From Sphingomonadaceae bacterium (GTDB lineage Bacteria > Pseudomonadota > Alphaproteobacteria > Sphingomonadales > Sphingomonadaceae), in the NCBI GenBank assembly GCA_947451145.1, contig CANFXW010000007.1:62001-126000 (forward strand): a stretch of DNA of 64,000 nt, read 5' to 3'. Every line of letters begins with the position of its first letter. The stretch's first letter is position 1. The notes under the pieces were generated by a model. It was given only the letters and a program-made list of their open reading frames with translations, searched no databases and was not told the origin of the DNA. A program made the translations under genes and the position numbers. Of this stretch, positions 1 through 8,723 are shown piece by piece.

Positions 1-660
1 GATGACGTTGCTCTCTCCGAGTTGATCGAATGGAATCTGAAGTCGGAGGGTTATGACGTCCGCAAGACGCCGGACGGCGAAGAAGCGCTGATCATGGTGC
101 GCGAGCAGATGCCCGATGCAATCATCCTCGACTGGATGATCGAGAATATCCCGGGCATCGAAGTCTGTCGTCAGCTGCGCCGCGAAAAGGAAACTTCCAA
201 GGTTCCGATCATCATGCTTACCGCACGCGGCGAGGAAGAGGATCGCATACGCGGCCTTAAGACTGGCGCTGATGACTATGTAACCAAACCATTTTCCCCC
301 AAAGAACTGCTCGCGCGGATCGAAGCATTACTGCGTCGCAGCCGGCCATCGCTTTCCGGCGATCTGCTGAGCGTGGGGAATCTCGAGCTTGATACGGCAG
401 CTCATCGGGTGCGCAGGAACGGTGAATCGCTGCACCTTGGCCCAACCGAATTCCGTCTGTTGCGGCATCTGATGGAGCGCCCGGGCCGGGTCCATTCGCG
501 CCAGCAATTGATCGATGCCGTGTGGGGTCTCGACAGCGAGATCGACGAGCGCACGGTGGACGTACACGTGCGCCGCTTGCGCAAGGCGATCGATGTCGAT
601 GGCGAGGAAAGCTTGGTCCGCACGGTTCGCGCGGCCGGCTATTCGATGGGCGGAAATTAG
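1..660 (+). CDS. phoB: Phosphate regulon response regulator PhoB (5' end cut by window)
   Basis: The reading frame is open from the first base, so the start codon lies upstream; the visible residues begin inside the acidic N-terminal strand (DDVALSELIEWNL). A receiver domain follows, with the phospho-acceptor Asp in IILDWMIEN, the conserved Thr in MLTARGE and the Lys in VTKPFS. A winged-helix OmpR/PhoB-type DNA-binding domain comes next (from about LSVGNLELD, with the recognition region ERTVDVHVRRLRKAI). In this family, phosphorylation by PhoR drives PHO-box genes under phosphate limitation. Assignment to PhoB rather than another OmpR-family regulator rests on overall resemblance; no phoR, phoU or pst gene is visible. 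Confidence 0.85.
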   Translation, partial: DDVALSELIEWNLKSEGYDVRKTPDGEEALIMVREQMPDAIILDWMIENIPGIEVCRQLRREKETSKVPIIMLTARGEEEDRIRGLKTGADDYVTKPFSPKELLARIEALLRRSRPSLSGDLLSVGNLELDTAAHRVRRNGESLHLGPTEFRLLRHLMERPGRVHSRQQLIDAVWGLDSEIDERTVDVHVRRLRKAIDVDGEESLVRTVRAAGYSMGGN

Positions 661-693
661 TTGGCCTGACACTGCAGGCAATGATGCATTACC

Positions 694-711
694 ATGTAAC
701 TGAAATGTAAC
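694..711 (+). promoter_or_regulatory. PHO-box-like direct repeat between phoB and ftsB
   Basis: Two copies of ATGTAAC lie 11 bases apart (694-700 and 705-711), separated by TGAA and followed by AT-rich sequence. This is the 7+4 geometry of PhoB binding sites (consensus CTGTCAT-N4-CTGTCAT), with mismatches in each half. It lies downstream of the phoB stop and about 120 bases before ftsB. Binding is inferred only. Confidence 0.3.
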
Positions 712-830
712 ATAATAATGATCGCCTTGGGCAGAATTGCCTATCCTGGCTGCCTCAACCTTGCCAGCCCTTCGAAATTTTCTCAGAAAAACTGCTTGCA
801 TGGCTGAATCCTTTGTGATTCTTAGGGGAC

Positions 831-1142
831 ATGCAACGGGGACAAAACAGCGTGATCTTGAAGCGGCAGAGCCGCATGCAGATGGCTGCCCTTGGCGCTT
901 TGCTCTTCATGCTTGGCCTTGCCGTGGCCGGACCTTCGGGTCTGCTGGCTTGGAGCGAAAATCTGCGCCTGCTTGATCAGCGGCAGCAGGAGCTCAAGCA
1001 GATCCAGCTGGAACGGGACGAATTGAAAAACCGGGTGGCTCTGCTTGATCCACACAATACCGACCCCGACCTTGCGGGCGAATTGCTGCGCCGCGATCTC
1101 AACGTCGTCCATCAGGACGAGATGGTCATGCTCATCAAGTAA
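831..1142 (+). CDS. ftsB: FtsB/DivIC-type septum formation initiator
   Basis: Small bitopic protein: a short basic N-terminus, one membrane helix (about residues 20-41, AALGALLFMLGLAVAGPSGL), then a periplasmic heptad-rich coiled coil (LRLLDQRQQELKQIQLERDELKNR). This matches FtsB/DivIC proteins that join FtsL and FtsQ in the divisome. A FtsB-like gene directly upstream of pdhA is the usual alphaproteobacterial arrangement. The ATG at 831 has an AGGGG only about 3 bases upstream. A GTG at 852 has ACGGGGA at a better distance and may be the real start, giving 96 residues. Confidence 0.8.
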   Translation: MQRGQNSVILKRQSRMQMAALGALLFMLGLAVAGPSGLLAWSENLRLLDQRQQELKQIQLERDELKNRVALLDPHNTDPDLAGELLRRDLNVVHQDEMVMLIK

Positions 1143-1270
1143 CGCACTTCGTGCTGCACATCATGCGATCATTATTTCGTATGTGAGCAACAAAATACGT
1201 ATGTGCAGGTTCCCCATTTCAGACCATGCTCCTATAGGCAGGTCACAAGAGGAAATGTCGGGGATCGAAC

Positions 1271-2341
1271 TTGGCCAAAGCCGCAGCAAAATCCGCACCC
1301 GCCGTAGCATCTGACGGTGAGGGGCAAGCCCTTAGGGCGCTTCAGGACAAACACGCCGCCGACAAACGCCATCAGGCGAGTGAGGCCGAGCTTCTTGAAT
1401 TCTATGAAAAGATGCTGCTCATCCGCCGTTTCGAAGAGCGCGCGGGCCAGCTTTATGGCCTCGGCCTGATCGGCGGGTTCTGCCACCTCTATATCGGGCA
1501 GGAAGCGGTTGCTGTCGGCATGCTGTCGGCGCTCGATGGTTCGCGTGACTCGGTGATCACCGGCTATCGCGACCATGGCCACATGCTTGCCTATGGCATT
1601 GATCCAAACCTGATCATGGCCGAGCTGACTGGCCGTGCCGCCGGCATTTCGCGCGGCAAGGGCGGATCGATGCACATGTTCAGCGTCGATCACCGTTTCT
1701 ATGGCGGTCACGGCATCGTCGGCGCGCAGGTGCCGCTGGGGGCAGGGCTTGCCTTTGCCAGCCAGTATCGCGGCGATGGCGGCGTGTGCCTCGCCTATTT
1801 CGGCGACGGTGCTGCCAATCAGGGTCAGGTCTACGAAAGCTTCAACATGGCAGCGCTGTGGAAGCTGCCGGTGATTTTCGTCGTTGAAAACAACGGCTAT
1901 GCCATGGGTACGGCGGTGCAGCGCGGTTCAGCCGAAACGCATTTCTATCGCCGCGGCACCGGCTTTCGCATTCCCGGCATGGACGTCAACGGCATGGACG
2001 TTCTCGAAGTGCGCCGGGCGACCGACATCGCGCTCGAATATGTCCGCGCCGGAAATGGTCCAGTCCTGATGGAACTCCACACCTATCGCTATCGCGGCCA
2101 CTCGATGTCCGATCCGGCAAAGTACCGCAGCCGCGAGGAAGTGCAGGACATGCGCGAAAAGCATGATCCGATCGAAGCCGCCAAGGCCGAACTGATCGCG
2201 CGCGGGGTGGCTGAGGAGAGGCTGAAGGAGATCGACAAGGCGATCCGCGCCCGAGTTTCCGAAGCGGCTGACTTTGCCGAGAATTCACCCGAACCGGCGC
2301 CTGCCGAACTCTATACCGACGTGCTGGTGGAGCGTTACTGA
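1271..2341 (+). CDS. pdhA: Pyruvate dehydrogenase E1 component, alpha subunit
   Basis: E1-alpha subunit of the pyruvate dehydrogenase complex; with E1-beta it decarboxylates pyruvate on thiamine diphosphate and acetylates lipoyl groups. The thiamine diphosphate/Mg motif is [17 protein letters not shown]...VENN, and the phosphorylation-loop-like [11 protein letters not shown] is present. The 356-residue length is normal, with an extra Ala-rich N-terminal tail. The frame opens at a TTG (1271) preceded by GGGGAT; no in-frame ATG precedes the conserved region, so TTG is the best start. The stop overlaps the pdhB start as TGATG, indicating coupled translation. The E2 and E3 genes are not adjacent but lie near 52.6-55.8 kb. 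Confidence 0.95.
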   Translation: MAKAAAKSAPAVASDGEGQALRALQDKHAADKRHQASEAELLEFYEKMLLIRRFEERAGQLYGLGLIGGFCHLYIGQEAVAVGMLSALDGSRDSVITGYRDHGHMLAYGIDPNLIMAELTGRAAGISRGKGGSMHMFSVDHRFYGGHGIVGAQVPLGAGLAFASQYRGDGGVCLAYFGDGAANQGQVYESFNMAALWKLPVIFVVENNGYAMGTAVQRGSAETHFYRRGTGFRIPGMDVNGMDVLEVRRATDIALEYVRAGNGPVLMELHTYRYRGHSMSDPAKYRSREEVQDMREKHDPIEAAKAELIARGVAEERLKEIDKAIRARVSEAADFAENSPEPAPAELYTDVLVERY

Positions 2342-3675
2342 TGGCCGTTGAACTCAAGATGCCAGCGCTCTCGCCGACGATGGAAGAGGGCAAGCTCGCC
2401 CGGTGGCTGGTCAAGGAAGGCGACGAGGTCAAGAGCGGCGACATTCTCGCCGAGATTGAAACCGACAAGGCGACAATGGAATTTGAAGCAGTTGACGAGG
2501 GCCGGATCGGCGCGATTCTGGTTCCCGAAGGGACCGAAGGCGTTAAGGTCGGCACAGTGATCGCGACGATTGGCGAGGGAATCGTCGTCCCGGCGAAGGC
2601 CGGGACCGGTGGCAACCCGGAGCCGACCCCGCCAGCGGTCCCGGATCAAGTCCGGGACGACGCGGTTGCCGTCGCCCCCGTCCTCTCCAACACCCAGACC
2701 ATCACCGTGCGCGAAGCCCTGCGCGATGCCATGGCCGAGGAAATGCGCCGCGATGACCGCGTCTTCGTGATGGGCGAGGAAGTGGCGCAGTATCAGGGGG
2801 CCTACAAGGTCACCCAGGGTCTGCTCGAAGAATTCGGCCCCAAGCGGGTGATCGATACGCCAATCACCGAGTACGGCTTCGCCGGCATCGGCGCCGGCGC
2901 GGCCATGGGCGGCCTGCGTCCCATCGTCGAGTTCATGACCTTCAACTTCGCCATGCAGGCGATCGACCATGTACTCAACTCGGCGGCCAAAACCAATTAC
3001 ATGTCCGGCGGCCAGATGCGCTGCCCGATCGTGTTCCGTGGTCCCAATGGCGCAGCCAGCCGCGTAGGCGCCCAGCACAGCCAGAACTATGCGCCGTGGT
3101 ACGCCGCGGTCCCCGGGCTGATCGTTATTGCCCCCTATGATGCCGCCGATGCCAAGGGCCTGCTGAAAGCCGCGATCCGCAGCGAGGATCCAGTCGTCTT
3201 CCTTGAAAACGAGCTGATCTATGGCCGCAGCTTTGAGCTGGCCGAGGATGAGGACCATGTGGTCCCCATCGGCAAGGCCCGCGTGATGCGCGAAGGCAAG
3301 GACGTGACCATCGTTTCCTATTCCATTGGCGTCGGGCTCGCGCTGGAAGCCGCCGAGACGCTGGCGGGCGAGGGGATCGATGCCGAAGTCTTAGACCTTC
3401 GCACATTGCGCCCGCTGGACAAGAACGCGGTGCTCAAAAGCCTCGCTAAGACCAACCGTCTCGTGGTCGCGGAAGAGGGCTGGCCCGCCTGCGGAATCGC
3501 TTCGGAGATCATCAGCATCTGCATGGAAGAAGGCTTCGACCACCTCGACGCACCGGTGCTGCGCGTCTGCAATGAAGACGTGCCGCTGCCCTATGCTGCC
3601 AATCTGGAGAAGTTGGCGATCATCGACGCGCCGCGGATTGTCAGTGCGGTGAAGAAGGTCTGCTACAAAGGGTAG
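2341..3675 (+). CDS. pdhB: Pyruvate dehydrogenase E1 component, beta subunit with N-terminal lipoyl domain
   Basis: Residues 1-78 are a lipoyl domain with the lipoylated Lys at 43 ([11 protein letters not shown]), almost identical to the start of PdhC at 55.8 kb. From about residue 118 ([16 protein letters not shown]) a complete transketolase-like E1-beta follows, with [17 protein letters not shown] and the C-terminal transketolase domain. An E1-beta with its own lipoyl domain is typical of alphaproteobacteria. The linker between the domains (about residues 83-106) is encoded by a REP-like palindromic element (separate entry). The stop is 3 bases from the convergent TadE gene stop. Confidence 0.95.
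   Translation: MAVELKMPALSPTMEEGKLARWLVKEGDEVKSGDILAEIETDKATMEFEAVDEGRIGAILVPEGTEGVKVGTVIATIGEGIVVPAKAGTGGNPEPTPPAVPDQVRDDAVAVAPVLSNTQTITVREALRDAMAEEMRRDDRVFVMGEEVAQYQGAYKVTQGLLEEFGPKRVIDTPITEYGFAGIGAGAAMGGLRPIVEFMTFNFAMQAIDHVLNSAAKTNYMSGGQMRCPIVFRGPNGAASRVGAQHSQNYAPWYAAVPGLIVIAPYDAADAKGLLKAAIRSEDPVVFLENELIYGRSFELAEDEDHVVPIGKARVMREGKDVTIVSYSIGVGLALEAAETLAGEGIDAEVLDLRTLRPLDKNAVLKSLAKTNRLVVAEEGWPACGIASEIISICMEEGFDHLDAPVLRVCNEDVPLPYAANLEKLAIIDAPRIVSAVKKVCYKG
2587..2658 (+). repeat. REP-like palindromic element inside pdhB, encoding the interdomain linker
   Basis: Two imperfect hairpins lie 31 bases apart: GTCCCGG-N6-CCGGGAC at 2587-2606 and GTCCCGG-N7-CCGGGAC at 2638-2658. The whole block spans 72 bases, exactly 24 codons, and translates as VPAKAG...VPDQVRDD. 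That peptide signature is what results when the common sphingomonad intergenic palindromic repeats are read as protein. It sits exactly in the flexible linker between the lipoyl and catalytic domains, where an in-frame insertion is tolerable. Confidence 0.7.
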
Positions 3676-3678
3676 GTC

Positions 3679-4332
3679 TCAGGTCGCGCTGAAGGTTGAG
3701 CAGCTGGAAACCGTCGAGACCGGATTGGTCTGGTAGATCTGCGTCAGATCGCGGCTATCGCGCACGTTGAAGCTGGCCAGCGCGGTAATCGTGGTGTTCG
3801 AGATGAACCGTGACGAAAACAGCGGCTGATAGTCATAGACCAGTTCGACAAAGATCGCCGCGTCGCCGGTGAGGGCTGTGATCTTATGGCCGGTCGGCCC
3901 CATACCGCCGACCTTGATGTCACCGGCAATGCCATAGCTTGAAGCAACATTCTTCAACCCCTTGCAACGCTGCCAGTGAATGTACTGGTTGTTGCTGGCG
4001 TCAACCTCAAGGCTGGAAACGATTATCCGTCCGTTGTTCAGCAGGTTCAGCTGCGAGCCGCCATCCAGTTTCGCGCCGATCATGATGTCGTTGATGTCGC
4101 TTTCATAGATCTTGCGACTGGTAAGCGTTGAGGTGTCACCAATACGCGAGGCGTTGTCCGCCACCTGCATCGCGACCTGGCTGACGCGCATGTTGACCAG
4201 CATGTACCACGCCATCTCGGTGCCATAGAGCCCGGTGATCGTCAGGAACGGCAGGATCAGCGCGAACTCCAGCGCCGCGAGGCCCGAACGCGCATGCAGG
4301 ATTGACCGGAGTAGGTGAGGTATCCGCTTCAT
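3679..4332 (-). CDS. TadE-like pseudopilin family protein (module 1, third gene)
   Basis: The N-terminus has the TadE pattern: a short basic stretch, then SGLAALEFALILPFLTITGLYGTEM. This is a single hydrophobic helix containing the Glu (ALEFAL) that in pseudopilins follows the processing site. The remaining 180 residues are predicted extracytoplasmic and weakly conserved. TadE proteins are minor pilin-like components of Tad/Flp secretion systems. The start overlaps the preceding TadE stop (ATGA), so it is translated with 4329-4922. No tad ATPase or secretin gene is in the window. Confidence 0.75.
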   Translation of the reverse strand: MKRIPHLLRSILHARSGLAALEFALILPFLTITGLYGTEMAWYMLVNMRVSQVAMQVADNASRIGDTSTLTSRKIYESDINDIMIGAKLDGGSQLNLLNNGRIIVSSLEVDASNNQYIHWQRCKGLKNVASSYGIAGDIKVGGMGPTGHKITALTGDAAIFVELVYDYQPLFSSRFISNTTITALASFNVRDSRDLTQIYQTNPVSTVSSCSTFSAT

Positions 4333-4922
4333 GGGCAGTACTTCGTGGTCGTGCTCGTTGTCAGCGTGCCATAGGGCTGGTTGCGCAGCACGGTTTCGGT
4401 CTTAAGTGTCACCGTGTTGGAAAAACCTATCAGGCCCGCCAGAGGAAAGGGCCGGGGATAGGTGACGGTCACGGTGTAGAGCACCGCATCCCGCGCGCCG
4501 CCATTGCCGATTTTGCCGCGGTCTGCGTCCCAGGAGTTGTTGCCGTTGCTGTCGGTATAGGCCTCACCGTTATCGCAGGTGTGGTTGTTGTTGACGTCGA
4601 TGAAATCTTCGGGCGTCGCAACATTGGTGAATGACACGTATGACTTGCGCGAGAATGACGGTGTCGCGGAGGGCAACACCGATTGCACCGCATCGGTGAC
4701 GATCTGATCCATCGTAGCCGTAGTTGCGCCTTCGATGGTCGAATTGCGCCCGGCCTGCTGGATAGAGCCCTGCAGCATAGAATTGATATAGAGCGTGAAG
4801 CCCAGATCATAGACGCCGAACAGCAGCAACAGCAGCACCGGCGCGATCAGGGCGAATTCCACCGCCGCCGCGCCACGCCGGTCTTGCTGCATTTGAACAA
4901 GGGCGGGGCAGGGCAACATCAT
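4329..4922 (-). CDS. TadE-like pseudopilin family protein (module 1, second gene)
   Basis: The N-terminal segment RRGAAAVEFALIAPVLLLLLFGVYDLGFTLYIN is the TadE signature: basic residues, then AAVEFALIAP and a hydrophobic helix. The following region contains an acidic DVNNNHTCDNGEAYTDSNGN stretch resembling a calcium-binding loop, then PFPLAGLIGF. The start codon overlaps the stop of the VWA-containing gene upstream (4919), and its stop overlaps the next TadE gene. The three genes form one operon on the minus strand. Confidence 0.75.
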   Translation of the reverse strand: MMLPCPALVQMQQDRRGAAAVEFALIAPVLLLLLFGVYDLGFTLYINSMLQGSIQQAGRNSTIEGATTATMDQIVTDAVQSVLPSATPSFSRKSYVSFTNVATPEDFIDVNNNHTCDNGEAYTDSNGNNSWDADRGKIGNGGARDAVLYTVTVTYPRPFPLAGLIGFSNTVTLKTETVLRNQPYGTLTTSTTTKYCP

Positions 4923-6907
4923 CTCGATACTCTCAAGTCGCCCATCGAACCGGCGATGCTGTTGAAGATGCCGTTCAATGAACTTGCATCATTGGCATAA
5001 AACGCGTGTCCCGTGCCCGCGCAATTGCTGAGCACCGGATTGAGCGTCTGGCCAAAGCCGATCACCCAGACCGTGATGTTCTTCTTTTTCACTTCGTCGC
5101 AGGCCGCTGTGAATCGCTTCTCCACGGTTTGGGTGAGTGTCAGCGTCGAGCTATCCGACCAGCGGCGCTTGTCGAGTGGTTCGATGCCATAGGCACCGTA
5201 GGAAAGTACGTTTGGTGCGGTCAGACCGTCGGTCAGGAAGATCAGGTGCCGGCGGGTCGGACCGCTTGAAAGATCGGCGTTCTCGGCCGCGAATATCCCG
5301 GTTGGCGAGAGCAGACGGCCACCCCAGATCATGCCAATGTCATGATAGGTCGATCCCTGTGCGACGAGGCTATTGACGTAAGTGCTGATTTGCGATGCCG
5401 TCATGACCTGCAACTTGCTCGCCGCTGCCGGGCATGCAGCGTAGCCGTTCCATTGGGCATTGATGAAATCGCCATCCAGATAGTCGCCGCTCGGCGTCCA
5501 CGGCCAGGTCGTGTAATTGGACCATGTCAGACTATGGTCAAAGGATGCGTCCTGGATCAACGGCCGCCAGCGCGTGGTGTTGTCTGACGTCACCGGAACC
5601 AGATCGAGATCGAGGTCCTTCGCGCGCGTCAGGTCAATGTTGGCATAATCGGTGATTTCGTAGGTATCACGCTCTTCAATGCAGCCGTTCCACCATGCCT
5701 GGTAGTTGTAGGCGCCTTCCGGGTACCCACCCATCATGATGTTCACATAGCCGCCGGTGGGCGGAAGATTGCCGTCCGTTGAATTCTTGAGACCGCTGAC
5801 ATTGAGCGGCAGCGAGGCATAGTGCCAATCCCAGTTTTCAGCCGTGTTCGTCGTAACCGTCCGCGTGCGGGTGAAATTGTAGTGGTGCCACACAGTCGGC
5901 GTCACATTGTACCCGGTCAGCGTATAGGCGTAGTTGTTTTCCGAGACATAGGTTGTGGTATAAATGCCGCTGCAGCTGTAGCTCGTCCCGTCATATTCAT
6001 ATACCCAATACTGCTTGCCATTCGCATCTGTGCCCGAAGAGATCGGATTCCAGTTGGAGATCGTATCTGGCGGGCAAGTGGTGCTGACATAGGTCGTGCC
6101 AGGATTATTGCTGCCACTGTTCTTGACGTCAGTGTCAGAGTAATCATTCCAGGTAACGGTCGAACCGGTATCGTGCGGCTCACGGCTGTGGTAATTCCAG
6201 CTATCAACCAGCCAGTCCGATTTGAGCAGGAAGCCGACATTCACGTTGGTGGAATAAGGCACAAACCCGTAACGGATGCGCGTGCCGGCACCCTTTTGGG
6301 CTTCGAGCTGGGCATAGAACGAGTTCACCGTATCGCGCAGAACGTCAATCTTGGGCTTGGTATCGCCCGGGTTGGTCTCATTCATCGAGCCGGTGGTATC
6401 GAGCACCATCATCACGTCAGTGTTCGAAAAGTTGATCTTGGCCTGACATGTCACAGAGATCGGCAGCGCGGTATAGCCGAACAGGCGCATCAGGGTGGTT
6501 GGCACCGATACCGTCGCCGTGCCGGTGACCGAGGTATCGCTCTCGATGTTCATCGAAAACGTGCGCGATGCCGTGCCATAGGCGCCCGACTGGAAGTTCA
6601 GATCGAAGAACTGGTCACCTACGGTCTGCACGGCCGAGGTGGGAATGTTGGTAGTCGGGATCGTATTGCCGATCTTCTTGCGCGCGGCGAGCACGCCGGC
6701 GTCGCAGGCCTGTTGCAGGCGGCTTTGCGAGAGGTAGCCACGGCCCATGTCGATCCCGCCGCCGATCATCGCAAGAATTGGAATGAGGCTGAAGGCAACG
6801 ATCATCATCGTGTTGCCGGCGCTGTCGCGGGCAAGCGCACGCACCAGACTGCGCAGCATTGCTGCCGCCTGCCGGAACGCCGAAAACCCGTGCCTTAGGC
6901 TCATCAA
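4919..6907 (-). CDS. TadG-like protein with von Willebrand factor A domain (module 1, first gene)
   Basis: The N-terminus (residues 1-60) has the TadG pattern, DSAGNTMMIVAFSLIPILAMIGGGIDMGRGYLSQSRLQQACDAGVLAARK. A VWA fold begins near residue 170 with a MIDAS motif DTTGSM and resumes at about residue 530 (GMIWGGRLLSP, HLIFLTDG). Between these lies an aromatic- and Asn/Thr-rich insertion of roughly 250 residues with several Cys. Length is 662 residues. It is first in a three-gene operon with two TadE proteins. A role in surface pseudopilus assembly or adhesion is inferred from family. Confidence 0.8.
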   Translation of the reverse strand: MMSLRHGFSAFRQAAAMLRSLVRALARDSAGNTMMIVAFSLIPILAMIGGGIDMGRGYLSQSRLQQACDAGVLAARKKIGNTIPTTNIPTSAVQTVGDQFFDLNFQSGAYGTASRTFSMNIESDTSVTGTATVSVPTTLMRLFGYTALPISVTCQAKINFSNTDVMMVLDTTGSMNETNPGDTKPKIDVLRDTVNSFYAQLEAQKGAGTRIRYGFVPYSTNVNVGFLLKSDWLVDSWNYHSREPHDTGSTVTWNDYSDTDVKNSGSNNPGTTYVSTTCPPDTISNWNPISSGTDANGKQYWVYEYDGTSYSCSGIYTTTYVSENNYAYTLTGYNVTPTVWHHYNFTRTRTVTTNTAENWDWHYASLPLNVSGLKNSTDGNLPPTGGYVNIMMGGYPEGAYNYQAWWNGCIEERDTYEITDYANIDLTRAKDLDLDLVPVTSDNTTRWRPLIQDASFDHSLTWSNYTTWPWTPSGDYLDGDFINAQWNGYAACPAAASKLQVMTASQISTYVNSLVAQGSTYHDIGMIWGGRLLSPTGIFAAENADLSSGPTRRHLIFLTDGLTAPNVLSYGAYGIEPLDKRRWSDSSTLTLTQTVEKRFTAACDEVKKKNITVWVIGFGQTLNPVLSNCAGTGHAFYANDASSLNGIFNSIAGSMGDLRVSR

Positions 6908-7190
6908 GCCATACCTCGCAAAACGCGGAATGACATCCGCTTAAGCCAAAGGCACTAACGGGAGAGCGAAAAGATAAGGTTAATTCGTTGACAAATACGG
7001 CTGTTTTTACGGCTGCACTGCCAGATAACACGTACAATCCACCGTTAACCTTATGCGTCCACCCCTTGTTAGATGATTAGGGGGATACGCGTATACGGTT
7101 CGGGGCAGGCCCAGCATGCTGCATCGCTGTCGCCAGTGCCCCACATTGGTCCGCCGATTGGATCGGACGGGTCGCAGAAAAGGGGTTTTC
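6908..7190. promoter_or_regulatory. Divergent intergenic region between TadG-VWA and CHRD genes
   Basis: This 283-base region must hold promoters for both flanking genes. It contains an 8-base inverted pair, AAGGTTAA at 6976-6983 and TTAACCTT at 7045-7052. A TTGACA at 6988 has no convincing -10 at 17 bases. The TTAA-containing half sites loosely recall CtrA motifs but lack the TTAA-N7-TTAA spacing. No gene is seen here. Confidence 0.25.
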
Positions 7191-7616
7191 ATGAGAAAGA
7201 CAGCTCTCACCGCCGTTACGCTGGCATGTGTCGTCAATCTGGCGCTGGTTTCACCGGCATCGGCATCAACGCTAACGCTGGTTTCCACAATGGACGGCGC
7301 AAGCGTTCCAAGCGGTGGCGATCCCGATGGCGAAGGCTCTTTCCAGGCGACTGTCGATACGGCGACCCACACGTTGTGCTATCAGCTGCGCACTTCGAAC
7401 ATCAGCAACCGTACCAAGGCGCACATCCATGAAGGCGGTGCTGGCGAGCCCGGTCGTCCTCTGGTGGAACTTTCGATTGAAGATGGCGAATGCGTCTCGG
7501 TGGATCCGGATACGCTCCAGTCGATCCTCGACAACCCGCAGAACTATTATGTCGATGTGCTGACCGCCAACTACAAGATCGGCGCAATCCGCGGACAGCT
7601 TTCGCTGCAGAACTGA
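7191..7616 (+). CDS. Secreted CHRD-domain protein
   Basis: Starts at the ATG at 7191 behind AAAAGGGG; the longer frame upstream has no signal peptide, whereas MRKTALTAVTLACVVNLALVSPASAS is a clean one cut after ASA. The mature part is a single CHRD domain with the characteristic LCYQL and AHIHEGGAGEPG motifs and the terminal GAIRGQLSL. CHRD domains, named from chordin, occur in bacterial exported proteins of largely unknown function. It is monocistronic and ends before a rho-independent terminator. It sits between two TadG/TadE modules transcribed the other way, which suggests but does not prove a surface role. Confidence 0.85.
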   Translation: MRKTALTAVTLACVVNLALVSPASASTLTLVSTMDGASVPSGGDPDGEGSFQATVDTATHTLCYQLRTSNISNRTKAHIHEGGAGEPGRPLVELSIEDGECVSVDPDTLQSILDNPQNYYVDVLTANYKIGAIRGQLSLQN

Positions 7617-7657
7617 TCGCGGACCGGCCTTTGGCCGGTTGGCATTGGTGATATCCG

Positions 7658-7690
7658 AAGGGGCCGGCTCGTGAAGAGCTGGCCCTTTTT
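7658..7690 (+). terminator. Rho-independent terminator of the CHRD gene
   Basis: GGGCCGGCT (7661-7669) pairs with AGCTGGCCC (7677-7685) with one G-U pair, and TTTTT follows. It begins about 40 bases after the CHRD stop codon. A smaller hairpin, ACCGGCC/GGCCGGT, lies just upstream at 7623-7639. Confidence 0.8.
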
Positions 7691-7720
7691 GGTGTTCATG
7701 GAAAATGAATCCCATTGTGC

Positions 7721-7813
7721 CCGTCATTCCCGCGAAAGCGGGAACCCATCTCCGGCGGTTCGCGGAAATCACAATCGTGGGCGATGTATCCCCGCTTTCG
7801 CGGGGAAGACGAA
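7721..7813. repeat. REP/BIME-like intergenic palindromic repeat pair
   Basis: Two GC-rich palindromes face each other: CCCGCGAAAGCGGG at 7729-7742 and CCCCGCTTTCGCGGGG at 7790-7805. The core of the second is the reverse complement of the first. The flanks CGTCATTCCCGCG and GCGGGGAAGAC are typical of the dispersed palindromic elements of sphingomonads. It lies in the convergent gap between the CHRD gene and the second TadE module. Confidence 0.75.
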
Positions 7814-7848
7814 GGTTATGAGCAAAGGGGGGCTCAGCCCCAACCAAA

Positions 7849-8238
7849 TCAGGCCGGGTGGCAAGCAGTCGCCGTCAGGGTCGGGTTCCAGTCGCCCAGC
7901 AGCATCGGAATGCCGCCATCGAAGGCATAGCTGGCGGTCACCTGCTTGCCGCAGGCCGGTGTACTGACCGTGAAAGTGCTGGTCGTTACATTGATCGCCA
8001 CCACCTGAGATACGGCATAGGCTTGGATGTTTGCCGTCGTCCCGCAATCGGTGGTGTTGATTGCGGCGCAGCGGGCCGCCGCTTCCACTGCATATTGCAG
8101 GGTGTTCTGGATCCACATGGCATAGCCGAACTCGCTGAGCCCGGCACCAAAAGTAATCAGAACCGGCAGGCCAAGCGCTGCCTCGATCGCCGCATTGCCG
8201 GCGCGCGAACGCCTCAGGCGGTTGAGAAAAACGAGCAT
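7849..8238 (-). CDS. TadE-like pseudopilin family protein (module 2, third gene)
   Basis: Start chosen at 8238, where the ATG overlaps the previous TadE stop as TGATG and is followed by the family signature RAGNAAIEAALGLPVLITFGAGLSEFGYAMW. The frame extends further upstream but only into the neighbouring gene. The result is 129 residues with one N-terminal membrane helix and an exported tail containing several Cys (RCAAINTTDCGT, PACGK, ATACHPA). A GC hairpin just after the stop (around 7826-7841) may end transcription, but its T-run is poor. Confidence 0.75.
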   Translation of the reverse strand: MLVFLNRLRRSRAGNAAIEAALGLPVLITFGAGLSEFGYAMWIQNTLQYAVEAAARCAAINTTDCGTTANIQAYAVSQVVAINVTTSTFTVSTPACGKQVTASYAFDGGIPMLLGDWNPTLTATACHPA

Positions 8239-8720
8239 CAGTTGATCCTCACGGTAGAGCTGGCATTCAACACGCTGCTGCTCGGTGCATAGGGCCAGGG
8301 CAGCAGGAAGGTATAGGTCGCCTGTGCCGATGCGGTGACATAGGTTCCCGCCGTTTTGCCGGTGCTGCAAACCGTGGTGCTGGCAACGGCCGTAGCCACT
8401 CCAGTTGTGGCGTTAGGGCAGCCATACCACTGCGATGGGGCAGGGGTGGCAGCGATAGTCGAAACCAGTCCGCCACGGTTCGATGTACCGGTGATCGCGC
8501 TCGCAATGCTGGTGCTGTCATAGCCGTTCTCCACGGCATATTCTGCACCGGTACGCGCCGCAGTCTGCACGGTGAGCCGCGCCAGAACCATCATAGAATA
8601 GTCCACCGTGCCAAGCGTCAACACCGACAGCATCGGCACGACGAGCACCAGCTCGGTCAGCGCAAGCCCGCGCTGGTCTTGCCTGAGATCGCGAAGGAAG
8701 GCGTAAAGGCGATTGCGCAC
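8238..8720 (-). CDS. TadE-like pseudopilin family protein (module 2, second gene)
   Basis: 160 residues with the TadE N-terminus QRGLALTELVLVVPMLSVLTLGTVDYSMMVLARLTVQTAARTGAEYA. In this copy the usual E-F is replaced by T-E-L. The rest is a small extracytoplasmic domain with a Cys pair (WYGCPN, TTVCSTG) that may form a disulphide. It starts 3 bases after the TadG stop and its own stop overlaps the next gene's start, so the three genes form one unit parallel to module 1. Confidence 0.75.
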   Translation of the reverse strand: MRNRLYAFLRDLRQDQRGLALTELVLVVPMLSVLTLGTVDYSMMVLARLTVQTAARTGAEYAVENGYDSTSIASAITGTSNRGGLVSTIAATPAPSQWYGCPNATTGVATAVASTTVCSTGKTAGTYVTASAQATYTFLLPWPYAPSSSVLNASSTVRIN

Positions 8721-8723
8721 TGC

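Noticed and set aside
5822..6898. Plus-strand open frame of 358 codons opposite the TadG-VWA gene
   Set aside because: Shadow of the real gene; low-complexity Ile/Val/Arg content, and no ribosome site or motif.
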